Positions 15,621 through 24,474 of a stretch of 64,000 nucleotides of DNA are shown in pieces (the first letter of the stretch is position 1; every line of letters starts with the position of its first letter). Made by a program: the position numbers and the translations under genes. Origin of the DNA: Thermohalobaculum xanthum (GTDB lineage Bacteria; Pseudomonadota; Alphaproteobacteria; Rhodobacterales; Rhodobacteraceae). The stretch lies in contig NZ_JAEHHL010000009.1 in the NCBI RefSeq assembly GCF_016623495.1, positions 1 to 64,000 of the forward strand, written 5' to 3'. The notes under the pieces were generated by a model. The model saw only the letters and a list, made by a program, of their open reading frames with translations. It searched no databases and was not told where the DNA came from.

Positions 15621-17582
15621 ATGAGCGAAGTCGCCGAGGCCCATGTCACGATCACGCTGCCGGACGGGGCGACCCGGACCTACGGCACCGGCGTGACCGG
15701 GGCAGAGGTCGCGGCCGACATCTCGAATTCGCTGGCCAAGGCCGCGCTCGCCTGCCGCATCGACGGCACGCTCTCGGACCTCTCGCGCCGGATCGAGCAT
15801 GACGCCGAGCTGTCGATCGTCACCGCGAAGGACGAGGCCGAGGCGCTCGAGCTGATCCGCCACGACTGCGCCCATATCATGGCCCGCGCGGTGCAGGAGC
15901 TGTGGCCCGCGACCAAGGTCACGATCGGCCCGGTGATCGACAACGGCTTCTATTACGACTTCGACCGCGACGAGCCCTTCACCGAGGACGACCTCGCCGC
16001 GATCGAGAAGCGCATGCGCCAGATCATCGAGGCGCGCGACCCGGTGAAGACCGAGGTCTGGACCCGCGCCGACGCGATCGCGCACTACGAGAAGACCGGC
16101 GAGCCCTTCAAGGTCGAGCTGGTCGAGGCGATCCCCGAGGGGCAGCCGATCCGGATGTACTGGCACGGCCCCTGGCAGGACCTCTGCCGCGGGCCGCACC
16201 TGGTGCATACCGGCCAGGTCCCGGCGGACGCCTTCAAGCTGATGTCGGTCGCCGGCGCCTACTGGCGCGGCGATTCCAGCCGCAAGCAGCTCCAGCGCAT
16301 CTACGGCACCGCCTTCCGCACCAGGAAGGACCTCGAAGCCTATCTCCACATGCTCGAGGAGGCGGCCAAGCGCGACCACCGCCGCATCGGCAAGCAGATG
16401 GACCTCTTCCACCTGCAGGAAGAGGCGCCGGGCATGATCTTCTGGCACCCCAACGGCTGGGCGGTCTACCGCGCGCTCGAGGACTACATGCGCCGCCGGC
16501 TCACCGCCGCTGGCTACAAGGAGATCAAGACCCCCCAGGTCGTCGACCGCAAGCTGTGGGAGGCCTCGGGCCACTGGGACAAGTACCGCGAGAACATGTT
16601 CCTGGCCTATGTCGAGGAGGAGCACGCCAAGGAAAAGCGCATCAACGCGCTCAAGCCGATGAACTGCCCCTGCCACGTGCAGATCTACAACCACTCGCTC
16701 AAGTCCTACCGCGACCTGCCGCTGCGGCTGGCCGAGTTCGGCTCGTGCCACCGCTACGAGCCCTCGGGCTCGATGCACGGGCTGATGCGCGTGCGCGGCT
16801 TCACCCAGGACGACGCCCACATCTTCTGCACCGAGGACCAGATCGAGGACGAGACGGCGCGCTTCATCGAGCTGCTCGGCTCGATCTACAAGGATCTCGG
16901 CTTCGACAGCTTCGACATCAAGTTCTCGACCCGGCCCGAGCAGCGCGTCGGCTCGGACGAGATCTGGGACAAGGCCGAGGCCGCGCTCGAGGCCGCGGTG
17001 CGCAAGGTCACCAACGACTATACCGTCGACCCGGGCGAGGGCGCCTTCTACGGCCCCAAGCTCGACTTCAAGCTTACCGACGCGATCGGCCGTGAGTGGC
17101 AGTGCGGCACCTTCCAGGCCGACTTCAACCTGCCCGAACGGCTCGACGCCGAGTATGTCGATGCCGACGGCGAGAGGAAGCGCCCGGTGATGATGCACCG
17201 CGCGATCCTCGGCAGCTTCGAGCGGTTCATGGGCATCGTGATCGAGAACTGCGCCGGGCGCTTCCCGCTGTGGCTCGCGCCGGTGCAGGCGGTGGTCGCC
17301 ACCATCGTCTCGGACGCCGACGGCTATGCCGAGCGGGTGGCCGCCGAGCTGCGCGCCAAGGGGCTTCGGGTCGAGACCGACACGCGCAACGAGAAGATCA
17401 ACTACAAGGTGCGCGAGCACTCGGTAGCCGGCGTCCCCGTGATCCTTGCCGTCGGGCGGCAGGAGGTCGAGGGCGAGACCGTTGCCGTGCGCCGGCTCGG
17501 CGAACAGGGCCAGCGCGTCCTGCCGCTGGCCGAGGCCGCGGCCGGGATCGCGGCCGACGCCACGCCCCCCGACCTGCGCTGA
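15621..17582 (+). CDS. thrS: threonyl-tRNA synthetase
   Basis: A 653-residue class II synthetase that charges tRNA-Thr. Domains in order: TGS (about 5-65, [14 protein letters not shown]), the N2 editing domain with [16 protein letters not shown] and the HxxxH/C metal-like site, the catalytic core with motif 2 around [20 protein letters not shown] and the zinc-binding residues including MNCPCHV, then the C-terminal anticodon-binding domain ending in [16 protein letters not shown]. Length is normal. The ATG at 15621 is preceded by GGGGAAGA. A GC-rich inverted repeat just after the stop may end transcription. Confidence 0.98.
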   Translation: MSEVAEAHVTITLPDGATRTYGTGVTGAEVAADISNSLAKAALACRIDGTLSDLSRRIEHDAELSIVTAKDEAEALELIRHDCAHIMARAVQELWPATKVTIGPVIDNGFYYDFDRDEPFTEDDLAAIEKRMRQIIEARDPVKTEVWTRADAIAHYEKTGEPFKVELVEAIPEGQPIRMYWHGPWQDLCRGPHLVHTGQVPADAFKLMSVAGAYWRGDSSRKQLQRIYGTAFRTRKDLEAYLHMLEEAAKRDHRRIGKQMDLFHLQEEAPGMIFWHPNGWAVYRALEDYMRRRLTAAGYKEIKTPQVVDRKLWEASGHWDKYRENMFLAYVEEEHAKEKRINALKPMNCPCHVQIYNHSLKSYRDLPLRLAEFGSCHRYEPSGSMHGLMRVRGFTQDDAHIFCTEDQIEDETARFIELLGSIYKDLGFDSFDIKFSTRPEQRVGSDEIWDKAEAALEAAVRKVTNDYTVDPGEGAFYGPKLDFKLTDAIGREWQCGTFQADFNLPERLDAEYVDADGERKRPVMMHRAILGSFERFMGIVIENCAGRFPLWLAPVQAVVATIVSDADGYAERVAAELRAKGLRVETDTRNEKINYKVREHSVAGVPVILAVGRQEVEGETVAVRRLGEQGQRVLPLAEAAAGIAADATPPDLR

Positions 17583-17590
17583 CCCTCCCG

Positions 17591-17615
17591 CAGGCCCGCC
17601 TTCCGCGCGGGCCTG
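17591..17615 (+). terminator. hairpin downstream of thrS
   Basis: CAGGCCCGC (17591-17599) pairs perfectly with GCGGGCCTG (17607-17615) around a 7-nt loop, 9 nt after the thrS stop. There is no T-tract, so it is at best an imperfect intrinsic terminator, as is usual in very GC-rich genomes. Confidence 0.55.
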
Positions 17616-17720
17616 CCGGCGCGGGGCGCTTCGCGGCCCGGGCAATGGCGGTCGTTGAACCCGCCGCGCGCGTCGGCTACCGTCGAGGGCCTACGGTGCG
17701 ACGCGAGACTGGACCTGGCC

Positions 17721-18407
17721 ATGTCATCCGACGTGCTTGGCGCGGTCATGGGGGAGATCCGCGCCGAGGCCCTCGCCCTCCTCCGCGAACGTTCGGTGAC
17801 GTGCCGGTTCCCGAAGGGCGCGACGCTCTACAGCCAGTCGGACCCCGCGGACTGCATCTTCGTGATCGAACAGGGCTGCGTGATCGTCGAGCGCATGAGC
17901 GCGTCGGGCGACGTCACCAGCTACCGCATCGCGCTCAGGGGCGATGTGCTCGGGCACCGGTCCTATTTCGCGGGCGAGCACCGCTCGACGGCGCCGCGCT
18001 GCATCACCGACACCGTGGCGGTGAAGGTCCCTGCCGCGGCGCTGGCCGAGGCGATGTCCCGCGATCCCGGGATCGGCCTGCGCTTCGCCCGCGCCCTGGC
18101 GCGCGACGACGGCCCCAAGCTCGGCGCCATGCTGCGGGGCAACCGGACGCTTGGCATCGTGCGGCTCGCCTGCCTGCTGCACTACCTGCACGCACGGCTC
18201 GCGGGCGAGCCGGCGGTGGGCACGGGCGGCGACATGCCCTTCACCCAGAACGACCTCGCGAACATGCTGGGCCTGCGCTACGAGACCGTCTCGCGGCTCA
18301 TCCACCAGCTCCAGGACCGCGCCGTCATCGACGTGGCCTCCAGCCCCCGCCGGATCGTCATCAAGGATCACGCCGCGCTGCTCGAGATCATCGGCGACGA
18401 GCACTGA
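17721..18407 (+). CDS. Crp/Fnr family transcriptional regulator
   Basis: A 228-residue regulator with an N-terminal cyclic-nucleotide-like beta-barrel (FPKGATLYSQSDPADCIFVIEQG ... ) and a C-terminal winged helix. The recognition helix reads RYETVSRLIHQL. The E-xx-SR pattern is the one by which Fnr/FixK-type proteins read TTGAT half-sites, so a similar target is a reasonable guess. The N-terminal cysteine cluster of FNR is missing, so an oxygen-sensing Fe-S cluster is unlikely; NO, heme or metabolite sensing remain possible. The ATG at 17721 was preferred over a TTG at 17655 on start-codon grounds. It converges with fetB-like gene 22 nt away. Confidence 0.9.
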   Translation: MSSDVLGAVMGEIRAEALALLRERSVTCRFPKGATLYSQSDPADCIFVIEQGCVIVERMSASGDVTSYRIALRGDVLGHRSYFAGEHRSTAPRCITDTVAVKVPAAALAEAMSRDPGIGLRFARALARDDGPKLGAMLRGNRTLGIVRLACLLHYLHARLAGEPAVGTGGDMPFTQNDLANMLGLRYETVSRLIHQLQDRAVIDVASSPRRIVIKDHAALLEIIGDEH

Positions 18408-18428
18408 ACACATGCGCGGCGGCTCGCG

Positions 18429-19238
18429 CTAGCGGCCCGGCGCGGGCGCCAGCCGGTCCAGCCGCAGCCGCTGGCGGTGGTCGGTCAGGCGCCGGGCGCT
18501 GGCGATGACCGCGCCCAGCACCCCCAGCCCCGTGGCGCCGCCGATCAGGAACATGATCAGGAGCTGGTACTTCACCGCCTCCTGCGGGTCGACGCCCGAC
18601 AGGATCTGGCCCGTCATCATCCCCGGCAACGACACCACCCCGGTGGCGGCCATCGCGTTGATGATGGGCGTGAAGCCGCTGCGCAGCGCGCGCCGCACGA
18701 CCGGCAGCAGCGCTGCCAGCCGGGTATGTCCCAGCAGCAGCTGCGCCTCGATCGCGCGCCGCTCGCGCCCGACCATCCCGTGCAGCGCGTCGAGCCCGAG
18801 GCTCACCCCTGTCATGGTGTTGCCCAGCACCATGCCGAAGAGCGGCAGCGCGAATTGCGGCGACCACCAGGGCGTGGGCTGGATCTGGCTCGCCAGCGCG
18901 AAGGCGGTGACGATGGTGCCCGCCAGCGTCATCGCGCCGGCGCCCAGCGCATAGCCCCACGGGCCCGCCAGCCGCCGCTCCTGCCGCGCCCGGATCTCGT
19001 GCCCGGCGAACCCCACCATCACGAGCGCCACCAGCAGGGTGATCCATGGCGAGGCCGCGGCGAAGACCGCCTTGAGGATCAGCCCCACCATCAGGAGCTG
19101 CACGACCATCCGGCCCGCGGCGATCAGGAGCTGGCGCTCCAGGTCCAGCCGCAACGCCAGCGACAGGCCGGCATTGAGCACGAGGAAGACCGCCGCCAGC
19201 ACGATGTCCCAGTAGGAGAGGGCGATATAGCCGCTCAT
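18429..19238 (-). CDS. fetB: ABC transporter permease, FetB/UPF0014 family
   Basis: A 269-residue polytopic inner-membrane protein with about seven hydrophobic segments. The family hallmark is the central stretch PLFGMVLGNTMTGVSLGLD, followed by AALLPVVRRALRSGFTPIINAMAATGVVSLPGMMTGQILSG. In E. coli, FetAB (YbbL/YbbM) exports iron and protects against peroxide stress. Here the permease start overlaps the ATPase stop by 4 nt (ATGA), so the two form one operon read on the minus strand. The final residues are basic. Substrate in this organism is not proven. Confidence 0.9.
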   Translation of the reverse strand: MSGYIALSYWDIVLAAVFLVLNAGLSLALRLDLERQLLIAAGRMVVQLLMVGLILKAVFAAASPWITLLVALVMVGFAGHEIRARQERRLAGPWGYALGAGAMTLAGTIVTAFALASQIQPTPWWSPQFALPLFGMVLGNTMTGVSLGLDALHGMVGRERRAIEAQLLLGHTRLAALLPVVRRALRSGFTPIINAMAATGVVSLPGMMTGQILSGVDPQEAVKYQLLIMFLIGGATGLGVLGAVIASARRLTDHRQRLRLDRLAPAPGR

Positions 19239-19855
19239 GCCCGCGCCTCCGCTCGCGCGTGCAAGCGGCCCCGCTCCATCGTCAGGAGCCGCGACCCCAT
19301 GCGCTTCGCCTGCGCTGGGTCATGGGTGACCAGCACCACCGGCACGCCGCGCGCCAACTCGTCGCGCAGCACCGCCTCGACCTGCGCGGTCGCCGCCTCG
19401 TCCAGCGTCGCCGTCGGCTCGTCGAGCAGGATTGCCGCGGGCTTCAGTGCCAAGGCCCGCGCCAGCGCCAGCCGGTGACGCTCGCCCGACGACAGGCGGC
19501 TCACTTCCCACGCCATCGCGTCTGGCAGGCCAAAGGCTTCGAGCAGCACGCCGGCCACCGCTCCGGGCTCGAAATGATCCGCCACCCGGTCGGACCACCA
19601 GCCGCTCTCGGCCGGGACCATCGCGACCTTGCGGCGCCAGCGGTCGGCGGGCATGGCGTCGCGATCCTCGTCCCCCAAGAGGACGCGTCCCTCGTTCGGA
19701 TCGAGATCGGCAAGCGCGCGGAGGAACAGCGACTTGCCCGAGCCCGACGCGCCCATGATCGCCACGCATTCGCCCGCCGCGACGCTCAGCGAGACGGGGC
19801 CAAAGAGGGATGTGCGCAGGTCGATCACCTCGAGCATCGCGGCGCCCCGGCTCAC
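19235..19855 (-). CDS. fetA: ABC transporter ATP-binding protein, FetA family
   Basis: A 206-residue stand-alone ABC ATPase. Walker A is GASGSGKS, the Q-loop region lies near AMVPAESGWWSD (Gln replaced in this short family), the signature is LSSGERHRLALAR, Walker B is AAILLDEPTAT and the H-switch is VLVTHD. It energises the FetB-type permease encoded immediately downstream. The GTG at 19853-19855 is preferred because GGAG (19866-19863 on the complement) lies 7 nt upstream; an ATG six codons later lacks such a signal. A 14-bp palindrome is centred about 83 nt upstream of the start, in a good place for a regulator. Confidence 0.88.
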   Translation of the reverse strand: MSRGAAMLEVIDLRTSLFGPVSLSVAAGECVAIMGASGSGKSLFLRALADLDPNEGRVLLGDEDRDAMPADRWRRKVAMVPAESGWWSDRVADHFEPGAVAGVLLEAFGLPDAMAWEVSRLSSGERHRLALARALALKPAAILLDEPTATLDEAATAQVEAVLRDELARGVPVVLVTHDPAQAKRMGSRLLTMERGRLHARAEARA

Positions 19856-19931
19856 CCACGCGCTCCGCCCGAGCGGAGGCGTGCGTGAACGCGACTCACA
19901 TTATGGAATGATGTCAGTGGCTTGATCCCGT

Positions 19932-19945
19932 TTTCACGCGTGAAA
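19932..19945. promoter_or_regulatory. 14-bp perfect palindrome upstream of fetA (copy 1 of 2)
   Basis: TTTCACGCGTGAAA is a perfect 14-bp inverted repeat in the gap upstream of fetA. An identical copy occurs at 26469-26482. On the minus strand a CATAAT element (19905-19900) lies between the palindrome and fetA, which would put the palindrome close to -45 of a promoter. The binding protein is unknown. Confidence 0.5.
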
Positions 19946-19962
19946 GCCGCGGCCGCGGCCGG

Positions 19963-20766
19963 TCAATCCTCGACCAGCCGCCGATAGAGGTGCCACGAAG
20001 CATGACCAAGCACCGGCAGCACGACGACGAGGCCCAGGAATACCGGCAGCGACGCGACAGCCAGCGCCACGCCGATGAAGACGCCCCAGCCCAGCATCAC
20101 CACGGGGCTGGCCAGCACCGTCTTGAAGCTGGTGACGATCGCGGTGATCACGTCCGAATCGCGATCGAGCAGGAAGGGGAAGGCCACCACCGACAGCGCG
20201 AACGCCACCGCGGCGAAGAACGCGCCGAAAGCGTGCCCCACGATCAGGAAGCTGATCCCGTGCGAGGTGGTGAGGAACTGGTCCATGAGGTCGAAGAAGC
20301 GCTCGGGCTGCGCACTGAAATGCAGCGCGAAGAGCATCACGCCGATCCGGCTCCAGACCGCCAGCCAGAACATCAGCGCAAAGCCCAGATAGATGATCTG
20401 CCGCCGTGCCGTCGCGCGGACCATCGCTGCCGCGTCGGACAGGCTGAAGGGCAGGCCGTACTCGCGCCGGCGCGAGACCTCGTAGAGGATCGTCGCGAAG
20501 AACGGCCCCACCAGCGCGAAGCCCGCGACGACCGGGAAGGTCAAGCCGCGCAGGTCGCGCGCCTCGATCACCCACAACAGAAGCCAGCCGCCCAGGACAT
20601 AGACCGCGCCGACGATGGCTCCCACCAGCGGTGCCGCGCGAAAATCGGCCCAGCCGGCCGCCAGCGCCGCCTTGAGGTCCTCGACCGTCGCGGCCCGAAC
20701 CGGCGGAACACCCTTCGTCTCGCGCCACGGGCCGCGATTCTCGTCGGCCGTCCCGCTTGCTGCCAT
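19963..20766 (-). CDS. DUF2189 family integral membrane protein
   Basis: A 267-residue polytopic membrane protein of the DUF2189 family; function unknown. After a charged N-terminal segment with TVEDLKAALAAGWADFRAAP come about six hydrophobic segments, among them LVGAIVGAVYVLGGWLLLWV, GFALVGPFFATILYEVSRRRE and VVMLGWGVFIGVALAVASLP. The C-terminus has the family ending GHASWHLYRRLVE. The ATG at 20764-20766 is preceded by GGAGGAAGG; upstream in-frame codons are low-complexity. It is divergent from the exported MBL-fold gene and stands 107 nt before fetA on the same strand. Confidence 0.88.
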   Translation of the reverse strand: MAASGTADENRGPWRETKGVPPVRAATVEDLKAALAAGWADFRAAPLVGAIVGAVYVLGGWLLLWVIEARDLRGLTFPVVAGFALVGPFFATILYEVSRRREYGLPFSLSDAAAMVRATARRQIIYLGFALMFWLAVWSRIGVMLFALHFSAQPERFFDLMDQFLTTSHGISFLIVGHAFGAFFAAVAFALSVVAFPFLLDRDSDVITAIVTSFKTVLASPVVMLGWGVFIGVALAVASLPVFLGLVVVLPVLGHASWHLYRRLVED

Positions 20767-20969
20767 TTGCCTTCCTCCCGGCCCGGCGCCTGCGCCATGG
20801 CGGCCCCGTGCCGCCCGGTATCGCGCTCTTTGCCCCGAGGATAGCCAAGCGGGCCGTCCCTCGGCAATCCGCGCGCGCGGCTTTGCCCATGCGGGCGATG
20901 CCAGCGCGCCGCGTCGTGCTATGTTGTCGCGCGGACCGCCTGCACCCGACCCGGCACCGGAGATTAAGC

Positions 20970-21776
20970 ATGCGCCTCTTTCCCGCCTTTGCCGCCGCCT
21001 TAGCGGCGCTTCTCCCGGCCTCGGCCGCCGCCTCGATCTGCCACGCCTTCGTCGAGGGAGCACCGGGCGTGCGCGTGGCAAGCCTCGGCCCCGTCGCCGC
21101 TGTCGAGGAGGAGGTGACGATCAGCTATGTCGGCCACTCGACCTACCGGATCGAGACGGCGGCGGGCGTCACGATCCTGACCGACTATTACGGCAATGAC
21201 GGCGAGGGCCCGGCCCCCGACGTGGTGACCATGAATCAGGCGCACGAGAGCCATTTCACGGATTACCCCAGCCCGGCGATCCGCCACATCCTGCGCGGCT
21301 GGGATCCGTTCGAGGACGGGCCGGCCGAGCACCTGGTCGAGGAGCGCGACGTGGTGATCCGCAACGTCACCACCGACATCCGCGGCTGGGGCGAACGCGG
21401 CCGCGGCGGCAACTCGATCTTCGTCTTCGAGGTCGCCGACATATGCATCGGCCATCTTGGCCATCTGCACCATCGCCTCGACGAGGCGCATTACGCCCAG
21501 CTCGGCCAGCTCGACGTCGTGATGGCGCCGGTCGACGGGACCTTCACGCTCGACCTGCCCGGCATGATCGAGGTTCTCAAGCGCCTCAAGGCGCGCGTCG
21601 TGCTGCCGATGCACGCCTTCGGCGGCGTAAGCCTGCGCCGCTTTCTCGACGGCATGTCGGACGAGTTCGTGGTCCGCCCCATCGGCGGGCCATCGATCAC
21701 CGTCTCGGTCGGCAGCCTTCCGGACAAGCCGACGGTGATGGTGCCCTCGAACATCGCCTGGGGATTCTTCGACTGA
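20970..21776 (+). CDS. exported MBL-fold hydrolase-like protein with altered metal motif
   Basis: A 268-residue secreted protein. A signal peptide covers residues 1-21 (FPAFAAALAALLPASAAAS). The rest resembles the UlaG-like branch of the metallo-beta-lactamase superfamily: YVGHSTYRIETAAGVTILTDYYG at the start, GHLGHLHHRL in the middle, and LPMHAFGGVSLRRFL near the end. Where related enzymes have H-x-H-x-D-H, the sequence here reads NQAHESHFTDY, so the first His and the Asp are replaced by Gln and Ser. Metal binding may be changed or reduced to one ion. No operon partner; infC follows 117 nt later with a hairpin in between. Confidence 0.85.
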   Translation: MRLFPAFAAALAALLPASAAASICHAFVEGAPGVRVASLGPVAAVEEEVTISYVGHSTYRIETAAGVTILTDYYGNDGEGPAPDVVTMNQAHESHFTDYPSPAIRHILRGWDPFEDGPAEHLVEERDVVIRNVTTDIRGWGERGRGGNSIFVFEVADICIGHLGHLHHRLDEAHYAQLGQLDVVMAPVDGTFTLDLPGMIEVLKRLKARVVLPMHAFGGVSLRRFLDGMSDEFVVRPIGGPSITVSVGSLPDKPTVMVPSNIAWGFFD

Positions 21777-21825
21777 CGCGCGGCCTTTCCGCGCAAGGTT
21801 CCGCGTTGTATAACGCGCACTCGCG

Positions 21826-21846
21826 GCCGCCCCTTCAAGGGGCGGC
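21826..21846 (+). terminator. hairpin between the MBL-fold gene and infC
   Basis: GCCGCCCCTT and AAGGGGCGGC form a perfect inverted repeat around a single base (functionally an 8-bp stem with a 5-nt TTCAA loop). It lies 49 nt after the MBL-fold stop and 47 nt before the infC start. It may terminate the upstream transcript or be part of the infC leader; a TATAAC element (21809-21814) lies just upstream, so an infC transcript could include it. No T-tract follows. Confidence 0.5.
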
Positions 21847-21893
21847 GGTGCGATTCTGTCGGCGCGAGCCGATGCCATCAAGGAGAGTGACCC

Positions 21894-22439
21894 ATAGCCA
21901 GACGCCCGCACAATGCGCCCCCGACCCGCGAGACGGGTCCGCGCATCAATCGCCAGATCCGCAATCCCGAAATCCGCCTGATCGACCACGAAGGCAACAA
22001 TGTGGGCCTCGTCAGCCCGCAGCGCGCGCTCGAGATGGCGCAGGAAGTCGGGCTCGACCTGGTCGAGATCTCGCCGAACGCGACGCCGCCTGTCTGCAAG
22101 ATCATGGACTTCGGCAAGTTCAAGTACGAGCAGCAGAAGAAGGCCGCCGAGGCGCGCAAGAAGCAGAAGGTCATCGAGGTCAAGGAAGTCAAGTTCCGGC
22201 CGAACATCGACACCCATGATTACGAGGTGAAGATGCGCTCGGTGCACAAGTTCCTCGGCGAGGGTGACAAGGTGAAGATCACCCTGCGGTTCCGCGGGCG
22301 CGAGATGGCGCACCAGGAACTGGGCCGCGAACTCCTGCAGAAGATTGCGGAAGACGTGACCGAGATCGGCAAGGTCGAATCGTTCCCCAAGCTGGAAGGC
22401 CGGCAGATGACCATGGTCATCGCGGCGGCGAAAAGCTGA
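21894..22439 (+). CDS. infC: translation initiation factor IF-3, AUA start codon
   Basis: IF-3, 181 residues, checks the initiator tRNA and start codon in the 30S initiation complex. The N-domain begins [20 protein letters not shown] and the linker and C-domain follow ([30 protein letters not shown]). The start is ATA at 21894-21896: AGGAG at 21881-21885 is 8 nt upstream, an in-frame TGA lies two codons before it, and there is no ATG, GTG or TTG until codon 37 (GTG at 22002), which would delete most of the N-domain. Near-cognate starts in infC are known (AUU in E. coli) and let IF-3 repress its own synthesis. rpmI and rplT do not follow. Confidence 0.95.
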   Translation: MARRPHNAPPTRETGPRINRQIRNPEIRLIDHEGNNVGLVSPQRALEMAQEVGLDLVEISPNATPPVCKIMDFGKFKYEQQKKAAEARKKQKVIEVKEVKFRPNIDTHDYEVKMRSVHKFLGEGDKVKITLRFRGREMAHQELGRELLQKIAEDVTEIGKVESFPKLEGRQMTMVIAAAKS

Positions 22440-22470
22440 CCCGGGCAATCTGGCGCGGCGGTCGCGAGCC

Positions 22471-23148
22471 ATGACCACGCCGCCGCGGCACATCCATCGC
22501 TACTCGCCGGCCAACGTCGATTCTGCACAGGACGGCCGGATGTTCTCCCCGAGCTTCGAGCGCAATGCCGAGCCGATCCGCGCGGCGCTGGAGCCTGTTG
22601 TCGGATCGCGTTCTGCCACGCTGCTCGAGATCGGATCGGGCACCGGGCAGCACGCGGCCTTCTTCGCGCAGGCCTTTCCGAAGCTGCGCTGGGCCCCCTC
22701 GGACCCGGTGCCCGAGCACCGCGTCAGCATCGCGGCCTGGCGTCGCTGGGCGGAGGCCGACAATCTCGACGCGCCGATCGATCTCGACGCGGCGGGCGAC
22801 TGGGCCGGAATGGCCGAGGTCGTGGCGCTGGGGCCGCTCGCGGCAATCTTCTCGATGAACGTGGTGCACATCGCGCCGTGGTCGGTCGCGCAGGGGATCG
22901 TGGCGGGCGCGAGCCGCGCGCTCGGGCAGGGCGGACGCCTGATCCTCTATGGCCCCTTCGCCGAGGGCGGGCGCCATACCGGCGAGGGCAACGCGCGTTT
23001 CGACGCGGCGCTGCGCGCCGAGAACCCGGAATGGGGCGTGCGTGACCTGGACGATGTGGCGGCCCTCGCGCGTGACGCCGGCTTCGGGGCCGTGCAGGTG
23101 ATCGCGATGCCGTCGAACAACCGGCTGGTGGTCTTCACGCGCGGCTGA
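22471..23148 (+). CDS. DUF938 family methyltransferase-like protein
   Basis: A 225-residue class I SAM-dependent methyltransferase-like protein of the DUF938 family. The N-terminal stretch HRYSPANVDSAQDGR..FSPSFERN is diagnostic, followed by motif I LLEIGSGTGQHAAFFAQAFP, the acidic loop around PSDPVPEH, and FSMNVVHIAPWSVAQGI. The end is PSNNRLVVFTR. The substrate is unknown. It begins 31 nt after infC on the same strand and may be cotranscribed; it converges with folC. Confidence 0.92.
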   Translation: MTTPPRHIHRYSPANVDSAQDGRMFSPSFERNAEPIRAALEPVVGSRSATLLEIGSGTGQHAAFFAQAFPKLRWAPSDPVPEHRVSIAAWRRWAEADNLDAPIDLDAAGDWAGMAEVVALGPLAAIFSMNVVHIAPWSVAQGIVAGASRALGQGGRLILYGPFAEGGRHTGEGNARFDAALRAENPEWGVRDLDDVAALARDAGFGAVQVIAMPSNNRLVVFTRG

Positions 23149-23169
23149 GAGCCGCGCGCAACGCTGGCG

Positions 23170-24468
23170 TCAGCCGTTTCCCGCCAACACCTGCCCGGCG
23201 AGGTAGAGCGAGCCGCAGATGAGCACGCGCACGGGTGCCTCAGCCCCGTCGAGCACATGCGCGAGCGCCGCCTCGACCGATGGCGCCGACACCGCATCAT
23301 GACCGGCGGCGCGGGCACGGGCGGCGAGCGTGTCGGCCGGGATCGCGGCCGCCGTTGCGGGGATCGTCACGCATGCCACGCGGCCGACGCGGCCGGCCAG
23401 TGGACGCAGGAAATCCTCGGCCGCCTTGGTGTCGATCATGCCGACGACCAGGTGCACGGGCACGGGGTGCGCGCCCTGTGCTGCCATCGCGTCGAGCGTC
23501 TGGGCGATCGCGGCACCCGCCGAGGCGTTGTGGCCGCCATCGAGCCAGAGTTCGACCCCCGCGGGAAGCGCCTCGACCAGCGGACCACTGCGCAGGCGCT
23601 GCATGCGGGCCGGCCACTCGGCGCGGGCGACGGCCGCGGCGCAGGCCGCCTCGTCCATGCCCAGACGTCGCAACGCCGCGATCGCGGCCCCGGCATTCTC
23701 GATCTGATGCGGTCCGGGCAGCACCGGCGCATCCAGATCGAGCAGTCCCGCGTCATCCTCGTAGACGAGGCGCCCGCGCTCGGCCCGCGCCATCCAGTCC
23801 TGCCCGTGGATCAGGAGCGGTGCGCCGACCGCCGCCGCGCGCGCCTCGATGACCGCGCGCGCCTCGTCGGGCTGTAGCCCGACGATGCAGGTAACACCGG
23901 GCTTGAGGATGCCGGCCTTCTCGGCGGCGATCTCGGCAAGGGTTTCGCCCAGATACTGCTGATGGTCGATCGACACCGGGGTGATGACCGTCAGCGCCGG
24001 ATCGGGGATGACATTGGTCGCGTCGAGCCGGCCGCCAAGGCCGACCTCGAGCAGCAGCCAGTCGGCGGGAACCCGCGCGAAGGCAAGAAACGCCGCCGCC
24101 GTGGTGATCTCGAAGAAGGTGATGGGCTCGGTCCCGTTGACGCGTTCGCATTCCTCGAGCAGGGCGGCGAGCGTGGGCTCGTCGATCAGCTGGCCGGCCA
24201 CGCGGATCCGCTCGTGGAAGCGCGCCAGGTGCGGCGAGGTATAGACGTGGGTGCGGTTGCCGGCCGCCTCGAGCCCGGCCCGGATCATCGCGATGGTCGA
24301 GCCTTTGCCGTTGGTGCCGGCAACGTGGACGACGGGCGGCAGCGCGCGCTCGGGATGTCCCAGACGGGCAAGCAGGCGCTCGACCCGGTCGAGCGTGAGG
24401 TCGATGACCTTGGGATGGAGCGTGAGCAGGCGATCGAGGATCGCGTCGCTCGGAACCATGTCGCGCAT
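23170..24468 (-). CDS. folC: bifunctional folylpolyglutamate synthase/dihydrofolate synthase
   Basis: A 432-residue Mur-ligase-fold enzyme that adds glutamate to dihydropteroate and to folates. The ATP-binding P-loop is HVAGTNGKGSTIAMIRAGLE, the substrate region is YTSPHLARFHERIR, and further conserved parts are LEVGLGGRLDATN, PVSIDHQQYLGETLAEIA with the metal-binding His, and ELWLDGGHNASAG. The last gene of the accD-folC pair on the minus strand; accD ends 6 nt upstream. ATG at 24466-24468 was used; the ATG three codons later is about as likely. Confidence 0.96.
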   Translation of the reverse strand: MRDMVPSDAILDRLLTLHPKVIDLTLDRVERLLARLGHPERALPPVVHVAGTNGKGSTIAMIRAGLEAAGNRTHVYTSPHLARFHERIRVAGQLIDEPTLAALLEECERVNGTEPITFFEITTAAAFLAFARVPADWLLLEVGLGGRLDATNVIPDPALTVITPVSIDHQQYLGETLAEIAAEKAGILKPGVTCIVGLQPDEARAVIEARAAAVGAPLLIHGQDWMARAERGRLVYEDDAGLLDLDAPVLPGPHQIENAGAAIAALRRLGMDEAACAAAVARAEWPARMQRLRSGPLVEALPAGVELWLDGGHNASAGAAIAQTLDAMAAQGAHPVPVHLVVGMIDTKAAEDFLRPLAGRVGRVACVTIPATAAAIPADTLAARARAAGHDAVSAPSVEAALAHVLDGAEAPVRVLICGSLYLAGQVLAGNG

Positions 24469-24474
24469 CTGGTG

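Noticed and set aside
22002-22004. GTG at 22002 as the infC start
   Set aside because: It would remove 36 conserved residues of the IF-3 N-domain; the ATA upstream with a Shine-Dalgarno keeps the full domain.
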